Positions 34,558 through 45,396 are shown, numbered from the stretch's first letter. The stretch is 64,000 nucleotides of DNA from Pseudomonas fluorescens (GCF_902497895.1 NZ_CABVHQ010000006.1:62001-126000); one strand, 5' to 3'. Translations and numbers: made by a program. Notes: a model not told the origin generated them from the letters alone.

Positions 34558-37419
34558 ATGCTCGAGCTCACCATAGAGCAGATATCCATGGGCCAGTCGG
34601 CTGTGGATAAGTCCGCGGCACTCCATCTGCTTGCCGAGAAGCTGGTCGCTGATGGCCTGGTCGAAGAGGGTTACCTCAGCGGCTTGCAGGCGCGAGAAAC
34701 CCAGGGCTCGACCTTTCTCGGTCAAGGTATTGCGATCCCCCATGGCACTCCCGAGACCCGCGACAAGGTGTTCACCACCGGCGTGCGTCTGATTCAGTTC
34801 CCTGATGGGGTGGACTGGGGCGATGGCCAGATCGTCTATCTGGCGATCGGCATTGCCGCCAAATCCGATGAACACCTGCGTCTGCTGCAATTGCTCACCC
34901 GTGCCCTCGGTGAAACCGATCTGGGCCAGGCCCTGCGCCGCGCCAGTTCCGCCGAGGCCTTGCTGAAGCTGCTGCAAGGTGCGCCGCAAGAGCTGGCGCT
35001 GGACGCGCAGATGATCGGGCTGGGCGTGTCCGCCGATGATTTCGAAGAGCTGGTCTGGCGCGGGGCGCGTTTGCTGCGCCAGGCTGACTGCGTCAGCAAT
35101 GGCTTTTCCGCGGTGTTGCAGCAGGTTGATGCGCTGCCGCTGGGTGATGGCCTGTGGTGGTTGCACAGCGAACAGACGGTCAAGCGTCCGGGCCTGGCGT
35201 TCGTCACGCCGGACAAGCCGATCCGCTACCTCGGCCAACCGCTCAGCGGTCTGTTTTGCCTGGCCAGTCTGGGGGAGGCCCATCAAGCCTTGCTCGAACG
35301 CCTCTGTGCCTTGCTGATTGAAGGACGCGGGCATGAACTGGGGCGTGCCACCAGCAGTCGTGCAGTGCTGGAAGTGCTCGGCGGCGAAGTGCCGGCCGAC
35401 TGGCCGAGTGCCCGCATCGCCTTGGCCAACGCCCATGGTCTGCATGCGCGCCCGGCGAAGATTCTCGCGCAGCTGGCGAAAAGTTTTGAAGGCGAGATTC
35501 GCGTACGAGTTGTCGACGGTCAGGACAGTGCGGTGTCGGTGAAGAGCCTGAGCAAGTTGCTCGGTCTCGGTGCCCATCGTGGTCAGGTGCTTGAGTTTAT
35601 CGCTGAACCGAGCATTGCCGCGGATGCCTTGCCAGCCTTGCTGGCGGCTATCGAAGAGGGGCTCGGCGAAGAAGTCGAGCCGTTGCCGGCGGTCAGTGCA
35701 TCCCGTGAAGTCATCGCTGAAGTCGCTCAGGTGCTGCTGGCTCCGGCCTCGGGCAGCCTGGTCCAGGCTGTCGCCGCCGCGCCGGGGATCGCCATCGGCC
35801 CGGCACACATTCAAGTGCTGCAGCCAATCGATTACCCCTTGCGTGGCGAATCTGCCGCCATCGAGCGCGAGCGTCTGAAGCAAGCGCTGACTGAAGTTCG
35901 CAGCGACATCGAAGGGCTGATTCAGCGGAGCAAGGCCAAGGCTATCCGGGAGATTTTCATCACCCACCAGGAAATGCTCGACGATCCGGAGCTGACCGAC
36001 GAAGTCGACACCCGCCTCAAACAGGGCGAAAGCGCCGAGGCGGCCTGGATGGCAGTGATCGAGGCCGCGGCCCGGCAACAGGAGTCGCTGCAGGATGCCT
36101 TGCTGGCCGAACGTGCCGCGGACTTGCGGGATGTCGGACGTCGGGTGCTGGCGCAGTTGTGTGGCGTCGAAACCCCGGTCGAACCTGAACAAGCCTACAT
36201 TCTGGTGATGGATGAGGTCGGCCCATCGGACGTGGCACGCCTCGATCCGGCACGGGTTGCCGGGATTCTGACCGCCCGCGGTGGTGCCACTGCCCACAGC
36301 GCGATTGTCGCCCGGGCCCTGGGCATTCCGGCGCTGGTCGGTGCTGGCGCCGCAGTATTGCTGCTGGCACCGGGCACGCCGCTGTTGCTCGACGGCCAAC
36401 GCGGTCGCCTGCATGTGGACGCCGACGCCGCGACCTTGCAGCGTGCCATTGAAGAACGCGACACCCGCGAGCAACGCTTGCAGGCCGCTGCCGCCCGACG
36501 TCATGAACCGGCGCTGACCCGCGATGGCCACGCCGTTGAAGTGTTCGCCAACATCGGCGAAAGCTCCGGTGTCACCAGTGCAGTGGAGCATGGCGCCGAA
36601 GGCATAGGCTTGCTGCGCACCGAACTGATTTTCATGGCCCATCCGCAAGCGCCGGATGAAGCGACCCAGGAAACCGAATACCGCCGGGTACTCGATGGCC
36701 TGGCCGGGCGACCTCTGGTGGTCCGTACCCTGGATGTCGGCGGTGACAAGCCGCTGCCTTACTGGCCGATCGCCAAGGAAGAAAACCCGTTCCTCGGCGT
36801 TCGCGGCATTCGTCTGACCCTGCAACGCCCGCACGTCATGGAAGCCCAGTTGCGCGCCTTGCTGCGCGCCGCTGACAACCGGCCGCTGCGGATCATGTTC
36901 CCGATGGTCGGCAGCGTCGATGAATGGCGTCAGGCCCGGGACATGACCGAACGCCTGCGTCTGGAAATCCCGGTGGCCGATCTGCAGCTGGGGATCATGA
37001 TCGAAGTGCCGTCGGCGGCGCTGCTAGCCCCGGTACTGGCCAAGGAAGTCGACTTCTTCAGCGTCGGTACCAATGACCTGACCCAATACACCCTGGCCAT
37101 CGACCGTGGTCATCCGACCCTGTCGGCCCAGGCCGATGGCTTGCACCCGGCGGTCTTGATGTTAATCGACATCACCGTGCGCGCGGCCCATGCCCATGGC
37201 AAATGGGTGGGCGTCTGCGGAGAGCTGGCGGCGGACCCGCTGGCCGTTCCGGTGCTGGTCGGTCTGGGGGTGGACGAATTGAGTGTGTCGGCGCGCAGCA
37301 TTCCCGAGGTCAAGGCGCGGGTTCGCGAACTCAGCCTGAGCCAGGCAAAAATACTCGCTCAGCAGGCCTTGGCCGTGGGCAGCGCAGATGAAGTACGCGC
37401 TCTTGTGGAGGCCCTGTAA
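34558..37419 (+). CDS. fruB: Fructose PTS fusion protein EIIA-HPr-EI (FruB)
   Basis: Carries phosphate from PEP to the fructose permease. 953 aa fusion in three parts: EIIA(Fru) with phospho-acceptor His62 (GIAIPHGTP), HPr with His296 (NAHGLHARPAKI), and enzyme I with phospho-His580 (GGATAHSAIVARALGIP) and catalytic Cys887 (GVCGELAADP). All phosphorylation residues are present, so the protein should supply the whole phosphorelay. ATG 34558 follows AGGAG. The stop TAATG overlaps fruK. Confidence 0.96.
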   Translation: MLELTIEQISMGQSAVDKSAALHLLAEKLVADGLVEEGYLSGLQARETQGSTFLGQGIAIPHGTPETRDKVFTTGVRLIQFPDGVDWGDGQIVYLAIGIAAKSDEHLRLLQLLTRALGETDLGQALRRASSAEALLKLLQGAPQELALDAQMIGLGVSADDFEELVWRGARLLRQADCVSNGFSAVLQQVDALPLGDGLWWLHSEQTVKRPGLAFVTPDKPIRYLGQPLSGLFCLASLGEAHQALLERLCALLIEGRGHELGRATSSRAVLEVLGGEVPADWPSARIALANAHGLHARPAKILAQLAKSFEGEIRVRVVDGQDSAVSVKSLSKLLGLGAHRGQVLEFIAEPSIAADALPALLAAIEEGLGEEVEPLPAVSASREVIAEVAQVLLAPASGSLVQAVAAAPGIAIGPAHIQVLQPIDYPLRGESAAIERERLKQALTEVRSDIEGLIQRSKAKAIREIFITHQEMLDDPELTDEVDTRLKQGESAEAAWMAVIEAAARQQESLQDALLAERAADLRDVGRRVLAQLCGVETPVEPEQAYILVMDEVGPSDVARLDPARVAGILTARGGATAHSAIVARALGIPALVGAGAAVLLLAPGTPLLLDGQRGRLHVDADAATLQRAIEERDTREQRLQAAAARRHEPALTRDGHAVEVFANIGESSGVTSAVEHGAEGIGLLRTELIFMAHPQAPDEATQETEYRRVLDGLAGRPLVVRTLDVGGDKPLPYWPIAKEENPFLGVRGIRLTLQRPHVMEAQLRALLRAADNRPLRIMFPMVGSVDEWRQARDMTERLRLEIPVADLQLGIMIEVPSAALLAPVLAKEVDFFSVGTNDLTQYTLAIDRGHPTLSAQADGLHPAVLMLIDITVRAAHAHGKWVGVCGELAADPLAVPVLVGLGVDELSVSARSIPEVKARVRELSLSQAKILAQQALAVGSADEVRALVEAL

Positions 37420-38360
37420 TGGCTAGCATTCTGACCCTGACCCTGAACCCGGCGCTGGACCTCACCGTCCAGTTAACGCAGCTTGCGCCCGGCCAGGTCA
37501 ACCGTAGCGACGCCATGCACACCCACGCCGCAGGCAAGGGCGTGAACGTGGCGCAGGTGCTGGCCGACCTCGGGCATCAATTGACCGTCAGCGGTTTCCT
37601 CGGTGAAGACAATCTACAGGCCTTCGAAGCGCTGTTTGCCCGGCGCGGATTTGTCGACGAATTTATTCGAGTACCCGGAGAAACCCGCAGCAATATCAAA
37701 CTGGCCGAGGGCAATGGGCGTATCACCGACCTGAACGGGCCGGGGCCGCTGGTCAGTGAAGCCGCTCAACAAGCGTTGCTTGATCGTCTCGAGCAGATCG
37801 CCGCCGGGCATGATGTCGTGGTGGTCGCTGGGAGCCTGCCGCAGGGAGTGAGCCCACAGTGGTTTCAAGCGCTGCTGATCCGCCTGAAGAACCTCGGCTT
37901 GAAAGTCGCCCTGGACACCAGCGGCGAAGCCTTGCGCGCAGGGCTCGCGGCCGGTCCATGGCTGATCAAGCCCAACACCGAAGAGCTGGCCGAGGCGCTG
38001 GACTGCCCGGTGGTGTCGGTTGCGGCACAAGCCGAAGCGGCGAGCCGGCTACAGGCTCAAGGCGTCGAGCATGTGGTGATTTCCCACGGTGCCGACGGGG
38101 TGAACTGGTTCGGCGTGGGTACTGCCTTGCAGGCATTGCCGCCCAGGGTCAGCGTCGCCAGTACCGTCGGTGCCGGCGACTCCTTGCTGGCCGGGATGCT
38201 CCACGGATTGCTCAGTGCCCACACCCCTGAACAGACTTTGCGCACGGCCACTGCGATTGCCGCCATGGCGGTGACCCAGATCGGTTTCGGAATCAGCGAT
38301 GCCGCGCAACTGGCGCAGCTCGAAAAGGGGGTGCGTGTTCACCCCCTGACAGAACAATAA
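37419..38360 (+). CDS. fruK: 1-phosphofructokinase
   Basis: Phosphorylates fructose-1-P, the product of FruA and the Cra inducer, to fructose-1,6-bisphosphate. 313 aa PfkB-family kinase. N-terminal LTLNPALDLTVQL, AAGKGVNVAQVLADLG, and the C-terminal signature STVGAGDSLLAGMLHGLL with the catalytic Asp. Overlaps fruB by one nucleotide. Confidence 0.96.
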   Translation: MASILTLTLNPALDLTVQLTQLAPGQVNRSDAMHTHAAGKGVNVAQVLADLGHQLTVSGFLGEDNLQAFEALFARRGFVDEFIRVPGETRSNIKLAEGNGRITDLNGPGPLVSEAAQQALLDRLEQIAAGHDVVVVAGSLPQGVSPQWFQALLIRLKNLGLKVALDTSGEALRAGLAAGPWLIKPNTEELAEALDCPVVSVAAQAEAASRLQAQGVEHVVISHGADGVNWFGVGTALQALPPRVSVASTVGAGDSLLAGMLHGLLSAHTPEQTLRTATAIAAMAVTQIGFGISDAAQLAQLEKGVRVHPLTEQ

Positions 38361-38371
38361 GAGGGTTTGTA

Positions 38372-40114
38372 ATGAAACTAGCCATTGTTACTGCCTGCCC
38401 GAACGGCATGGTCACCAGTGTGCTGTGCGCGCGATTGCTTGATGCAGCGGCGCAACGCCAGGGCTGGAGCACCAGTGTCGAAGTCCATGACGCCGCGCAC
38501 CCGGAACGCCAGTTGTCCGCTGCGACTATCGAAGCCGCCGAGTGGCTGCTGGTGGTCAGCAGCACGCCGCTGGATATGTCACGCTTTGTCGGCAAACGGG
38601 TGTTCCAGAGCACTCCGGCTCAGGCGCTGCAGGATGTCGAAGCAGTGCTGCGCCGTGGTGCCGAGGAGGCGCAGATCTATGTCGCGCCCGAAGTGGTTGC
38701 CGAGCCGGTCGCCGTCAGCAAAAGCGCGCCGCGGCTGGTGGCCGTGACCGCGTGCCCGACCGGTGTCGCTCATACCTTTATGGCAGCCGAGGCCTTGCAG
38801 CAAGCGGCCAAGCGCCTGGGTTATGAGCTGCAAGTGGAAACCCAGGGCTCGGTCGGAGCACGGACTCCCTTGAGCGCGACGGCAATTGCCGATGCCGATG
38901 TGGTGTTGCTGGCGGCGGATATCGAAGTTGCCACCGAACGTTTTGCCGGCAAGAAGATTTACCGCTGCGGCACCGGCATCGCCTTGAAGCAGGCCGAAGC
39001 CACGCTGAACAAGGCGTTGGCCGAGGGTCAACAGGAAAGCGCTGCTGCGACTGGTGGCCAGGGACCGGCCAAGCCGGAGAAGACCGGGGTCTACAAGCAC
39101 TTGCTGACCGGTGTGTCGTTCATGTTGCCGATGGTGGTGGCCGGCGGTTTGCTGATCGCCCTGTCGTTCGTTTTCGGCATCACCGCGTTCAAGGAACCTG
39201 GCACGCTGGCGGCGGCACTGATGCAGATCGGTGGCGAGACCGCGTTCAAACTGATGGTGCCATTGCTCGCCGGTTACATCGCCTACTCGATTGCCGACCG
39301 TCCAGGCCTGGCGCCGGGGATGATTGGCGGCTTGCTGGCCAGCACGCTGGGGGCGGGATTTATCGGTGGGATCATTGCCGGTTTCATCGCCGGTTACGCA
39401 GTCCAGGCGATTAATCGCTGGGTGCGCCTGCCGCAAAGTCTCGAAGCCTTGAAGCCGATCCTGATCATTCCGTTGCTGGCGAGCCTGTTCACCGGCCTGG
39501 TGATGATCTACGTGGTGGGTAAACCGGTGGCCGGGATGCTTGAAGCCCTGACCCACTTCCTCGACAGCATGGGCACCACCAATGCAATCCTGCTCGGGGT
39601 GCTGCTGGGCGGCATGATGTGCGTCGACCTCGGCGGACCGATCAACAAAGCCGCCTATGCCTTCTCGGTCGGCCTGCTGGCCTCGCAAAGTTATGCACCG
39701 ATGGCCGCGACCATGGCCGCCGGTATGGTCCCACCGATCGGCATGGGCATCGCCACCTTCATCGCCCGCCGCAAGTTCGCCCAGGCCGAGCGTGAAGCCG
39801 GCAAGGCGGCGTTTGTGCTCGGCCTGTGCTTTATCTCCGAAGGGGCGATTCCGTTTGCCGCCAAGGACCCCTTGCGGGTGATCCCGGCGAGTATCGCCGG
39901 CGGTGCGTTGACTGGCGCATTGTCGATGTACTTCGGCTGCAAGCTGATGGCACCTCACGGTGGGCTGTTTGTGATGCTGATCCCGAACGCGATCAACCAT
40001 GCATTCTTGTACTTGATGGCGATTGTTGCCGGGAGTTTGCTGACCGCGGTGACGTATGCGCTGATCAAGCGGACTGAGGAGGTCGAGTTGACCCTGGAGC
40101 CAGTCAAGGCCTGA
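38372..40114 (+). CDS. fruA: Fructose PTS permease, EIIBC component
   Basis: Imports fructose and phosphorylates it at C1. 580 aa. The N-terminus has two EIIB-like domains: a first with ACPNGM (about 1-100) and a second with the canonical phospho-Cys loop TACPTGVAHTFMAAEAL (about 122-225). A membrane EIIC domain (about 240-570) follows, with many hydrophobic helices and the DLGGPINKAAYAF motif. ATG 38372 follows AGAGGG. A REPIN and no clear terminator come next. Confidence 0.95.
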   Translation: MKLAIVTACPNGMVTSVLCARLLDAAAQRQGWSTSVEVHDAAHPERQLSAATIEAAEWLLVVSSTPLDMSRFVGKRVFQSTPAQALQDVEAVLRRGAEEAQIYVAPEVVAEPVAVSKSAPRLVAVTACPTGVAHTFMAAEALQQAAKRLGYELQVETQGSVGARTPLSATAIADADVVLLAADIEVATERFAGKKIYRCGTGIALKQAEATLNKALAEGQQESAAATGGQGPAKPEKTGVYKHLLTGVSFMLPMVVAGGLLIALSFVFGITAFKEPGTLAAALMQIGGETAFKLMVPLLAGYIAYSIADRPGLAPGMIGGLLASTLGAGFIGGIIAGFIAGYAVQAINRWVRLPQSLEALKPILIIPLLASLFTGLVMIYVVGKPVAGMLEALTHFLDSMGTTNAILLGVLLGGMMCVDLGGPINKAAYAFSVGLLASQSYAPMAATMAAGMVPPIGMGIATFIARRKFAQAEREAGKAAFVLGLCFISEGAIPFAAKDPLRVIPASIAGGALTGALSMYFGCKLMAPHGGLFVMLIPNAINHAFLYLMAIVAGSLLTAVTYALIKRTEEVELTLEPVKA

Positions 40115-40118
40115 AGCC

Positions 40119-40218
40119 TGTAGGAGCGAGCTTGCTCGCGATGGACTCAAGAGCAGCGCGTTTATTCAGATAACACGCGTTATCGTTAACGTCCATCGCG
40201 AGCAAGCTCGCTCCTACA
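40119..40218. repeat. REPIN: two opposed REP palindromes
   Basis: TGTAGGAGCGAGCTTGCTCG (40119-40138) and the inverse CGAGCAAGCTCGCTCCTACA (40199-40218) face each other over about 60 bp. This is the TAGGAGCGAGCTTGCTCGCGA REP family typical of P. fluorescens group genomes. It lies between convergent genes. Confidence 0.9.
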
Positions 40219-40286
40219 AGAGCCCGGGCTTGCCCGCGAAAGCTGCATTCCACACGCAGCCGTTATGAAGCGGGCACATCAACGCT

Positions 40287-42833
40287 TCAATAAACATCCC
40301 GCCGATAACGCCCTTGCTCAATCAGTCTCTCAACCTCATCAGCGCCCAGCACCTCACTCAGCACTTGATCCACGCCCGTCGCCATCCCCTGCAAACTGCC
40401 GCAGATATAAATCGCCGCGCCGTCCGCCAACCATTTCTTCAACTCGCCGGATGCTTCACGCAGGCGATCCTGCACGTAGATTTTCTCTGCCTGATCCCGT
40501 GAAAACGCCAGGTCCAGGCGTGCCAGATCACCGCCGGTCAGCCATTCCTGCAGCTCGTCCTTGCAGTGAAAGTCGAACTCGATATTGCGCTCGCCAAATA
40601 TCAGCCAGTTGCGTTGCTGGCCGTCGGCAATGCGCGCCTTGAGCAAACTGCGCAGGCCGGCGAGGCCGGTGCCGTTGCCCAGCAGGATCATTGGTGCGGG
40701 CTCTGCGGGCAGATGGAAACCGCTGTTGCGCCGCACCCGCAGGCTAATGGCCGAACCCAGTGGCGTGTGTTCGGTCAGCCAGCCGGAAGCCGTGCCGAGG
40801 CTGCCGTCGGCACGCTGTTCCTGACGCACGATCAGCTCCAGCAGGCCGTCGGCGGCGATCGAGGCGATGGAATACTCACGCATGGCCAAGGGTATCAGCG
40901 CGTCCACCAGCGCTTGCGCGTGCAGGCCCACCAGGTGCGTTCGGTTTTCGGGCAGTTGGCGGCTGGCCAGGGCCTGTTCGAGGGTTTCTTCCAGGCCATT
41001 GAGCTGCACCTTTGTCTCACCGCGTATGCCCAGCCCATCGAGGAAATGCTCGATCGCCCACGGACAGTTGCGTGGCAACACTTCTACCAGATCACCGGCC
41101 AACCAGCTGCTCGTGTTCGGCGCTGTCAGCCCCAGCAAGTACACGCCGGACCCACTGCTGTCGGGGTTGAGCAGCGTGCGCTGGCTCAGTGTCCAATTGT
41201 CGAAGCTCGGCGCTTGCCAGGTGTCCACCGGAGCGTGCCCGGTCAGTTGCCCGAGTTGCTGTTGCCAGTGTCGAAGGGCATAGGGGTCGCCGCTGTCGAC
41301 TTCCACCGGGGCGAACAAGGTCTTGCCACCATGCTCGGCCAGCCAATTGTGCAGGCGCCGGGCGAAACCGCAAAAGTGCTGATACTGTCGGTCGCCAAGA
41401 CCTAACACTGCATAGTTGAGGCTCTCGAGCGCCAACACGCGACCCAGCACCTTGCGCTCGAAGCCTCGGGCGCTGTCCGGCGCTTCGCCGTCGCCGAAGG
41501 TACTGACCACGAACAGTGCGTTGTTGGACTCACGCAAATCCTGCTCGCTGACATCCGCCAGCGGCTGGACTTTCACCGGTACCCCGGCGGCCTGCAACTG
41601 GCCGGCAGTCTGCCATGCCAGCTGTTCGGCAAAACCGCTCTGGCTGGCGAAACCGATCAGCCATGCCGGTGTATCGTTGCTGCTTTGAACCAATCCTTTG
41701 CGGGCATTTTTCACCTGGCGCTTTTTGCGTCGACGATCCAGGTACAGCAGCCAGCCGGTAATGAAGAACAGCGGCATGCTCAGCGACGCGAGGGTCACCA
41801 GGATCCGCCCGACGATCCCGAAGTAGCTGCCGACATGCAGCGCATAAATACTGGTCAACAGTTGCGCCTTGAAGCTCTTGTCGGCGTACCGCTCATGTTT
41901 ACTGACGATGCCGCTGAGCGGATCGAGCATGATCTGGTTCAGTGCGCGATCGTGGGCTGCGCTTTTCAGCAGGTAAAACACCGTGGCGGGTTGCCCGGCC
42001 ACTGGCGGCATGCGGATGTTGTAGGCGCTCAAGTCCGGGCCGGCGCTGCTGTAGATGCTGCTCCACATGGCCTGGTAATCGGCGCTCGGTGCCGGGCCCG
42101 AAGGTGCCGCGCCACGTCCGCCTTTGCGCATCTGGCTATTGGGTGAATCGGATAACAGTTTGTTCAGACCTTTGTTGTACCACTCGTAGGACCAGGACAA
42201 GCCGGTCAACGCCGCCAACAGATAGAACACCAGGCACCAGGTCCCCGCTACCGAGTGCAAGTCCCAATTGAAGCTGCGACCTTTTTTTGCCCAGTCCAGG
42301 GCCAGCCAGGCGCGCCAGCTGGCGACCTGACGCGGCCAGCGCAGATAAAGGCCGGACAGGCAGAAGAAAATCAGCAGCAGCGTGCAGGCGCCGGTGATTT
42401 GCCGACCGCTGTCGCCGATCGCCAGGAACCGGTGCAGCTGCAGCATCAGGCCGAAGAAATCCTGACCCGTGGCATCACCCATAAAGTCGCCGGTGTACGG
42501 GTCGAAGTAGCGCATCTGGCCACGGCGCTCGCCGGGCGGTGGGGTGAAAATTACCCGCGCGGCGTTGCCGCTGTCGGTCTCGACCCAGAGCATCGAGACC
42601 TGCTTGCCTTCGACGGCCTCGACCTTTGCCACCAACTCGGCAGGCGGCAGGACACCGGCAGCGCGCTTCTCGACTTGCAGCACAGAAGGGTTGAGCGCCC
42701 GCAGGATCTCGTCCTGAAACGACACCGTGGCGCCGGTAATGCCCATCAGGGCCAGGACCAGCCCGGCACTGATACCGAAAAACCAGTGCAGCTGGAACAG
42801 TGTTTTCTTCAACACGTCGACCGCCTTACTCAT
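40287..42833 (-). CDS. PepSY-domain membrane protein fused to a sulfite-reductase-type flavoreductase
   Basis: 848 aa, probably an inner-membrane reductase for ferric-siderophore iron. N-terminal PepSY-TM part (about 1-375) with several membrane helices ([64 protein letters not shown]). A flavodoxin-like FMN domain follows ([28 protein letters not shown]), then FAD- and NADPH-binding domains ([23 protein letters not shown]). It lies downstream of the PiuA-like receptor gene on the same strand, as the corresponding oxidoreductase does beside piuA in P. aeruginosa. Substrate is inferred from context. Confidence 0.88.
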   Translation of the reverse strand: MSKAVDVLKKTLFQLHWFFGISAGLVLALMGITGATVSFQDEILRALNPSVLQVEKRAAGVLPPAELVAKVEAVEGKQVSMLWVETDSGNAARVIFTPPPGERRGQMRYFDPYTGDFMGDATGQDFFGLMLQLHRFLAIGDSGRQITGACTLLLIFFCLSGLYLRWPRQVASWRAWLALDWAKKGRSFNWDLHSVAGTWCLVFYLLAALTGLSWSYEWYNKGLNKLLSDSPNSQMRKGGRGAAPSGPAPSADYQAMWSSIYSSAGPDLSAYNIRMPPVAGQPATVFYLLKSAAHDRALNQIMLDPLSGIVSKHERYADKSFKAQLLTSIYALHVGSYFGIVGRILVTLASLSMPLFFITGWLLYLDRRRKKRQVKNARKGLVQSSNDTPAWLIGFASQSGFAEQLAWQTAGQLQAAGVPVKVQPLADVSEQDLRESNNALFVVSTFGDGEAPDSARGFERKVLGRVLALESLNYAVLGLGDRQYQHFCGFARRLHNWLAEHGGKTLFAPVEVDSGDPYALRHWQQQLGQLTGHAPVDTWQAPSFDNWTLSQRTLLNPDSSGSGVYLLGLTAPNTSSWLAGDLVEVLPRNCPWAIEHFLDGLGIRGETKVQLNGLEETLEQALASRQLPENRTHLVGLHAQALVDALIPLAMREYSIASIAADGLLELIVRQEQRADGSLGTASGWLTEHTPLGSAISLRVRRNSGFHLPAEPAPMILLGNGTGLAGLRSLLKARIADGQQRNWLIFGERNIEFDFHCKDELQEWLTGGDLARLDLAFSRDQAEKIYVQDRLREASGELKKWLADGAAIYICGSLQGMATGVDQVLSEVLGADEVERLIEQGRYRRDVY

Positions 42834-42916
42834 TCAAAAATAATCGTCACGGCGCGCATTATGCCGTGTGTGGGCGCGGGATCGTCGGCCTCTGATCAAT
42901 CCCTCTGGCAATACGC

Positions 42917-42950
42917 ACAAAAGCCCCACTCATGACCATGAGCAGGGCTT
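42917..42950 (-). terminator. Terminator after the TonB receptor gene (minus strand)
   Basis: Read on the minus strand, AAGCCCTGCTCATG pairs with CATGAGTGGGGCTT and is followed by TTTT. It lies 18 bp beyond the receptor stop, so the reductase gene downstream may have its own promoter or depend on read-through. Confidence 0.65.
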
Positions 42951-42967
42951 GGCGAACTTGCGCTCTA

Positions 42968-45217
42968 TCAGAAGTGGAAGTTGGTACTCAGCAATGCGGT
43001 ACGGCCAGCGGCGACGTGGGCGTAATGATTCTGCAGGACCTGGTCGAAGTAGCGCTCGTCGGTCAGGTTTTGTACGTTGAGCTGCAAGTCGATGTTTTTG
43101 CTCAGGCGGTAAGTCGCCATCGCGTCATACCGCCAGTAGGAAGGAATTTCCACCGAGTTGGCGACGTTGCCGAACTGCGAGTCAACGAAGGTGGCACCAG
43201 CGCCGATGGTCAACTCAGGCATCAGGTCATAGGTCGACCAGAAGGTGAAGTTATTTCTCGGAGTGCTTGGCATGTGGTTGCCTTCATCGATTGGCCGGGT
43301 GGTCTTCACCACCTCGCTTTCCATGTAGGTGTAGCCGCCGTAGACCCTCCAGTTGTGGGTGATCTTGCCGGCGTAGGTCAGCTCCAGGCCGTTGACCTGT
43401 TGCTCTCCATCAAGCACTTGAGTGGTGGCGCCATCCGGGTCGTCGATCCGTGCATTGGTTTTCTCGGTGCGAAACAGCGCAGCGGTCAGCGACAGGTCGT
43501 CACCAAAGAAGTCCCACTTGGTGCCGATCTCGTAGTTGCGGTTGCGTTCCGGATCGAGATCGCTATTGGCCGCGGTCAGTTCCAGGCTACCGTTGCCGCT
43601 GGTTTCACCGCCAGGATTGCTGGAGGTCGAATACGCGGCATAAACGCTACCGTTAGGCAGTGGTTTGTAGACCAGACCCACCTGGTAGTTCACCAGATCG
43701 CTAGTGTTCTCGCGGGAGAAGTTACCGGCTGGAGCGCGGGTGGCGAAACCACTGGAGGTGGTCTTGTAGTTGTCATACCGCAGGCCGAGATTCAGCGACC
43801 ATTGCTCGTCGAACTTCAGCGTGTCGAACACGTAGGCCGCGGCGGTCTTGGTGTCGGTATCGGTAAAGGCCAGGCCTTCGGTGATGGTGCCCGACCAACT
43901 GTCACCCGGGCTCGGGTTGTTCAGGCTGGTGCAATCGCCACTGGCCAGCAATCGTGGCGAGCAGGTGGTCGAGGTACCGGCGGCAGACGTGACAACGTAT
44001 GGGCGGTTATGCGTGTCCGAATAGGAAAACTCAATGCCGGTAACCAGGCTGTGCTCGATAAAACCAGTGTCGAACCTGGCGCTCAGGTCGGTCTGGTTGA
44101 CCCAGCCGGAGGAGGTCGAATTACGGTTTTTGGTGTTGCGAAGCACCGTGCCATTAGCCACGTTGCCTTTGCTGTCGTCCGGGTTGGTGACGACGTAGTC
44201 GAGGGTCGAGCGTGACATGCGGAAGCTGTTGGACAGGGTCAGGTTGTCATTCAGATCGTGCTCGAGCTTGATCGTGCCACTGTCATTGGTGGACTCGCGA
44301 TAGTCACGACTGTTCAGGCCGTAGAAGTTGTCGCGGTCCACGTTCACCGGCTTGTCGACCGCGTGTTTGCTGCGGTTCGGGCTCAGCGTCAGCGGGATGC
44401 CGTAGTCCGGCATGTCATCGGTTTCCACATGGTAGTAACCGACGGTGAGACGAGTATCGGTGCCCAGGCCAAAGGCGAAGGACGGAGCAACGCCCCAGCG
44501 GCTGACGTCGACATCGTCGCGACCGGCCACGTTGGCTTCGTGTTTCATCAGGTTCAGGCGAAAGGCCGAGGTATCGGTCATTTGCTGATTCAGGTCCAGC
44601 GTGGTGCGCTTGGTCTGATCGGAACCATAGGTAAAGCCGCCGTTGTACGAGTTGCCCAGCTTGGCGGACTTGGTCACCAGGTTCAGGCTGCCACCGGTCG
44701 AACCGGCACCGGTGAACGCGGAGCCAGGGCCCTTGCTGACTTCAATCGATTCGACGTTGAAGATTTCCCGGCTTTGCGAAGCGGGGTCACGCATGCCGTC
44801 GATGAACACGTCGCTCTCTGCGTTGAAGCCGCGGATGATCGGGCGGTCACCGGCCGGGTTGCCGCCTTCGCCTGCACCGAAGGTGATGCCCGGAGTGGTG
44901 CGCAGCGCGTCGACCAGGCTGGTAGCGCCGGTATCGCGGATAACCTGCTGCGGGATGACGGTGACGCTTTTGGGTGTGTCACGCAGTGGCGCGGTAAATT
45001 TCCTGGAGGCGGAGGTGTCGGTCTTGTAGGACGTGTCGTCCTGTTCGCCAACGACGCTGGTGGCATCCAGCGAAATCTCGTTACGCGGGGCCTTTTCGTC
45101 GGTATTTTCCGCCGCGTAAGCCATATGGGCTGCGGAGGTGGCGGTGATGGCCACGCCAATTGCAGACGCGAGCAGGCGCGGTGAGCTGACAGGTAACTGT
45201 GATGGTTGGCGTGACAT
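42968..45217 (-). CDS. piuA: TonB-dependent siderophore receptor, PiuA-like
   Basis: Outer-membrane receptor for ferric (probably catecholate) siderophores; PiuA-type receptors also admit siderophore-antibiotic conjugates. 749 aa from ATG 45217, with a strong GGGGAGGGG site upstream. Signal peptide cleaved near AYAAENTD, plug domain (DTPKSVTVIPQQVIRDTGATSLVDALRTTPGITFG ... RGFNAESDVFIDGMRD), then a 22-strand-type barrel ending in aromatic ALLSTNFHF. Divergent from piuC with Fur-like sequences between. Confidence 0.9.
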   Translation of the reverse strand: MSRQPSQLPVSSPRLLASAIGVAITATSAAHMAYAAENTDEKAPRNEISLDATSVVGEQDDTSYKTDTSASRKFTAPLRDTPKSVTVIPQQVIRDTGATSLVDALRTTPGITFGAGEGGNPAGDRPIIRGFNAESDVFIDGMRDPASQSREIFNVESIEVSKGPGSAFTGAGSTGGSLNLVTKSAKLGNSYNGGFTYGSDQTKRTTLDLNQQMTDTSAFRLNLMKHEANVAGRDDVDVSRWGVAPSFAFGLGTDTRLTVGYYHVETDDMPDYGIPLTLSPNRSKHAVDKPVNVDRDNFYGLNSRDYRESTNDSGTIKLEHDLNDNLTLSNSFRMSRSTLDYVVTNPDDSKGNVANGTVLRNTKNRNSTSSGWVNQTDLSARFDTGFIEHSLVTGIEFSYSDTHNRPYVVTSAAGTSTTCSPRLLASGDCTSLNNPSPGDSWSGTITEGLAFTDTDTKTAAAYVFDTLKFDEQWSLNLGLRYDNYKTTSSGFATRAPAGNFSRENTSDLVNYQVGLVYKPLPNGSVYAAYSTSSNPGGETSGNGSLELTAANSDLDPERNRNYEIGTKWDFFGDDLSLTAALFRTEKTNARIDDPDGATTQVLDGEQQVNGLELTYAGKITHNWRVYGGYTYMESEVVKTTRPIDEGNHMPSTPRNNFTFWSTYDLMPELTIGAGATFVDSQFGNVANSVEIPSYWRYDAMATYRLSKNIDLQLNVQNLTDERYFDQVLQNHYAHVAAGRTALLSTNFHF

Positions 45218-45270
45218 GTGAATTCCCCTCCCCAAGGATTTGAGGCCGCGGAATATAGGGTAAACACGTA

Positions 45271-45294
45271 TTTGTATCAATTGCGATTTATTGC
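45271..45294 (-). promoter_or_regulatory. Candidate Fur box upstream of piuA
   Basis: On the minus strand the sequence reads AGCAATAAATCGCAATTGAT, an imperfect run of the NAT triplets of a Fur site, 55-75 bp before the piuA start. Position suits iron repression of the receptor. Confidence 0.4.
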
Positions 45295-45370
45295 TATTTG
45301 CACTGAATTTACATTCTTTACAATTTGCCTTTACGGTTTTTATTCGCTCATTCGTCTCCGGGTTTTACAA

Positions 45371-45396
45371 AGACAATAAGAATCAATACCATTGCG
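45371..45396 (+). promoter_or_regulatory. Candidate Fur box upstream of piuC
   Basis: CAATAAGAATCAATACCATT resembles the Fur 19-mer (AATNATNATCATTATT type), about 30-50 bp before the piuC start. Suggests that piuA and piuC are repressed together by iron. Confidence 0.45.
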
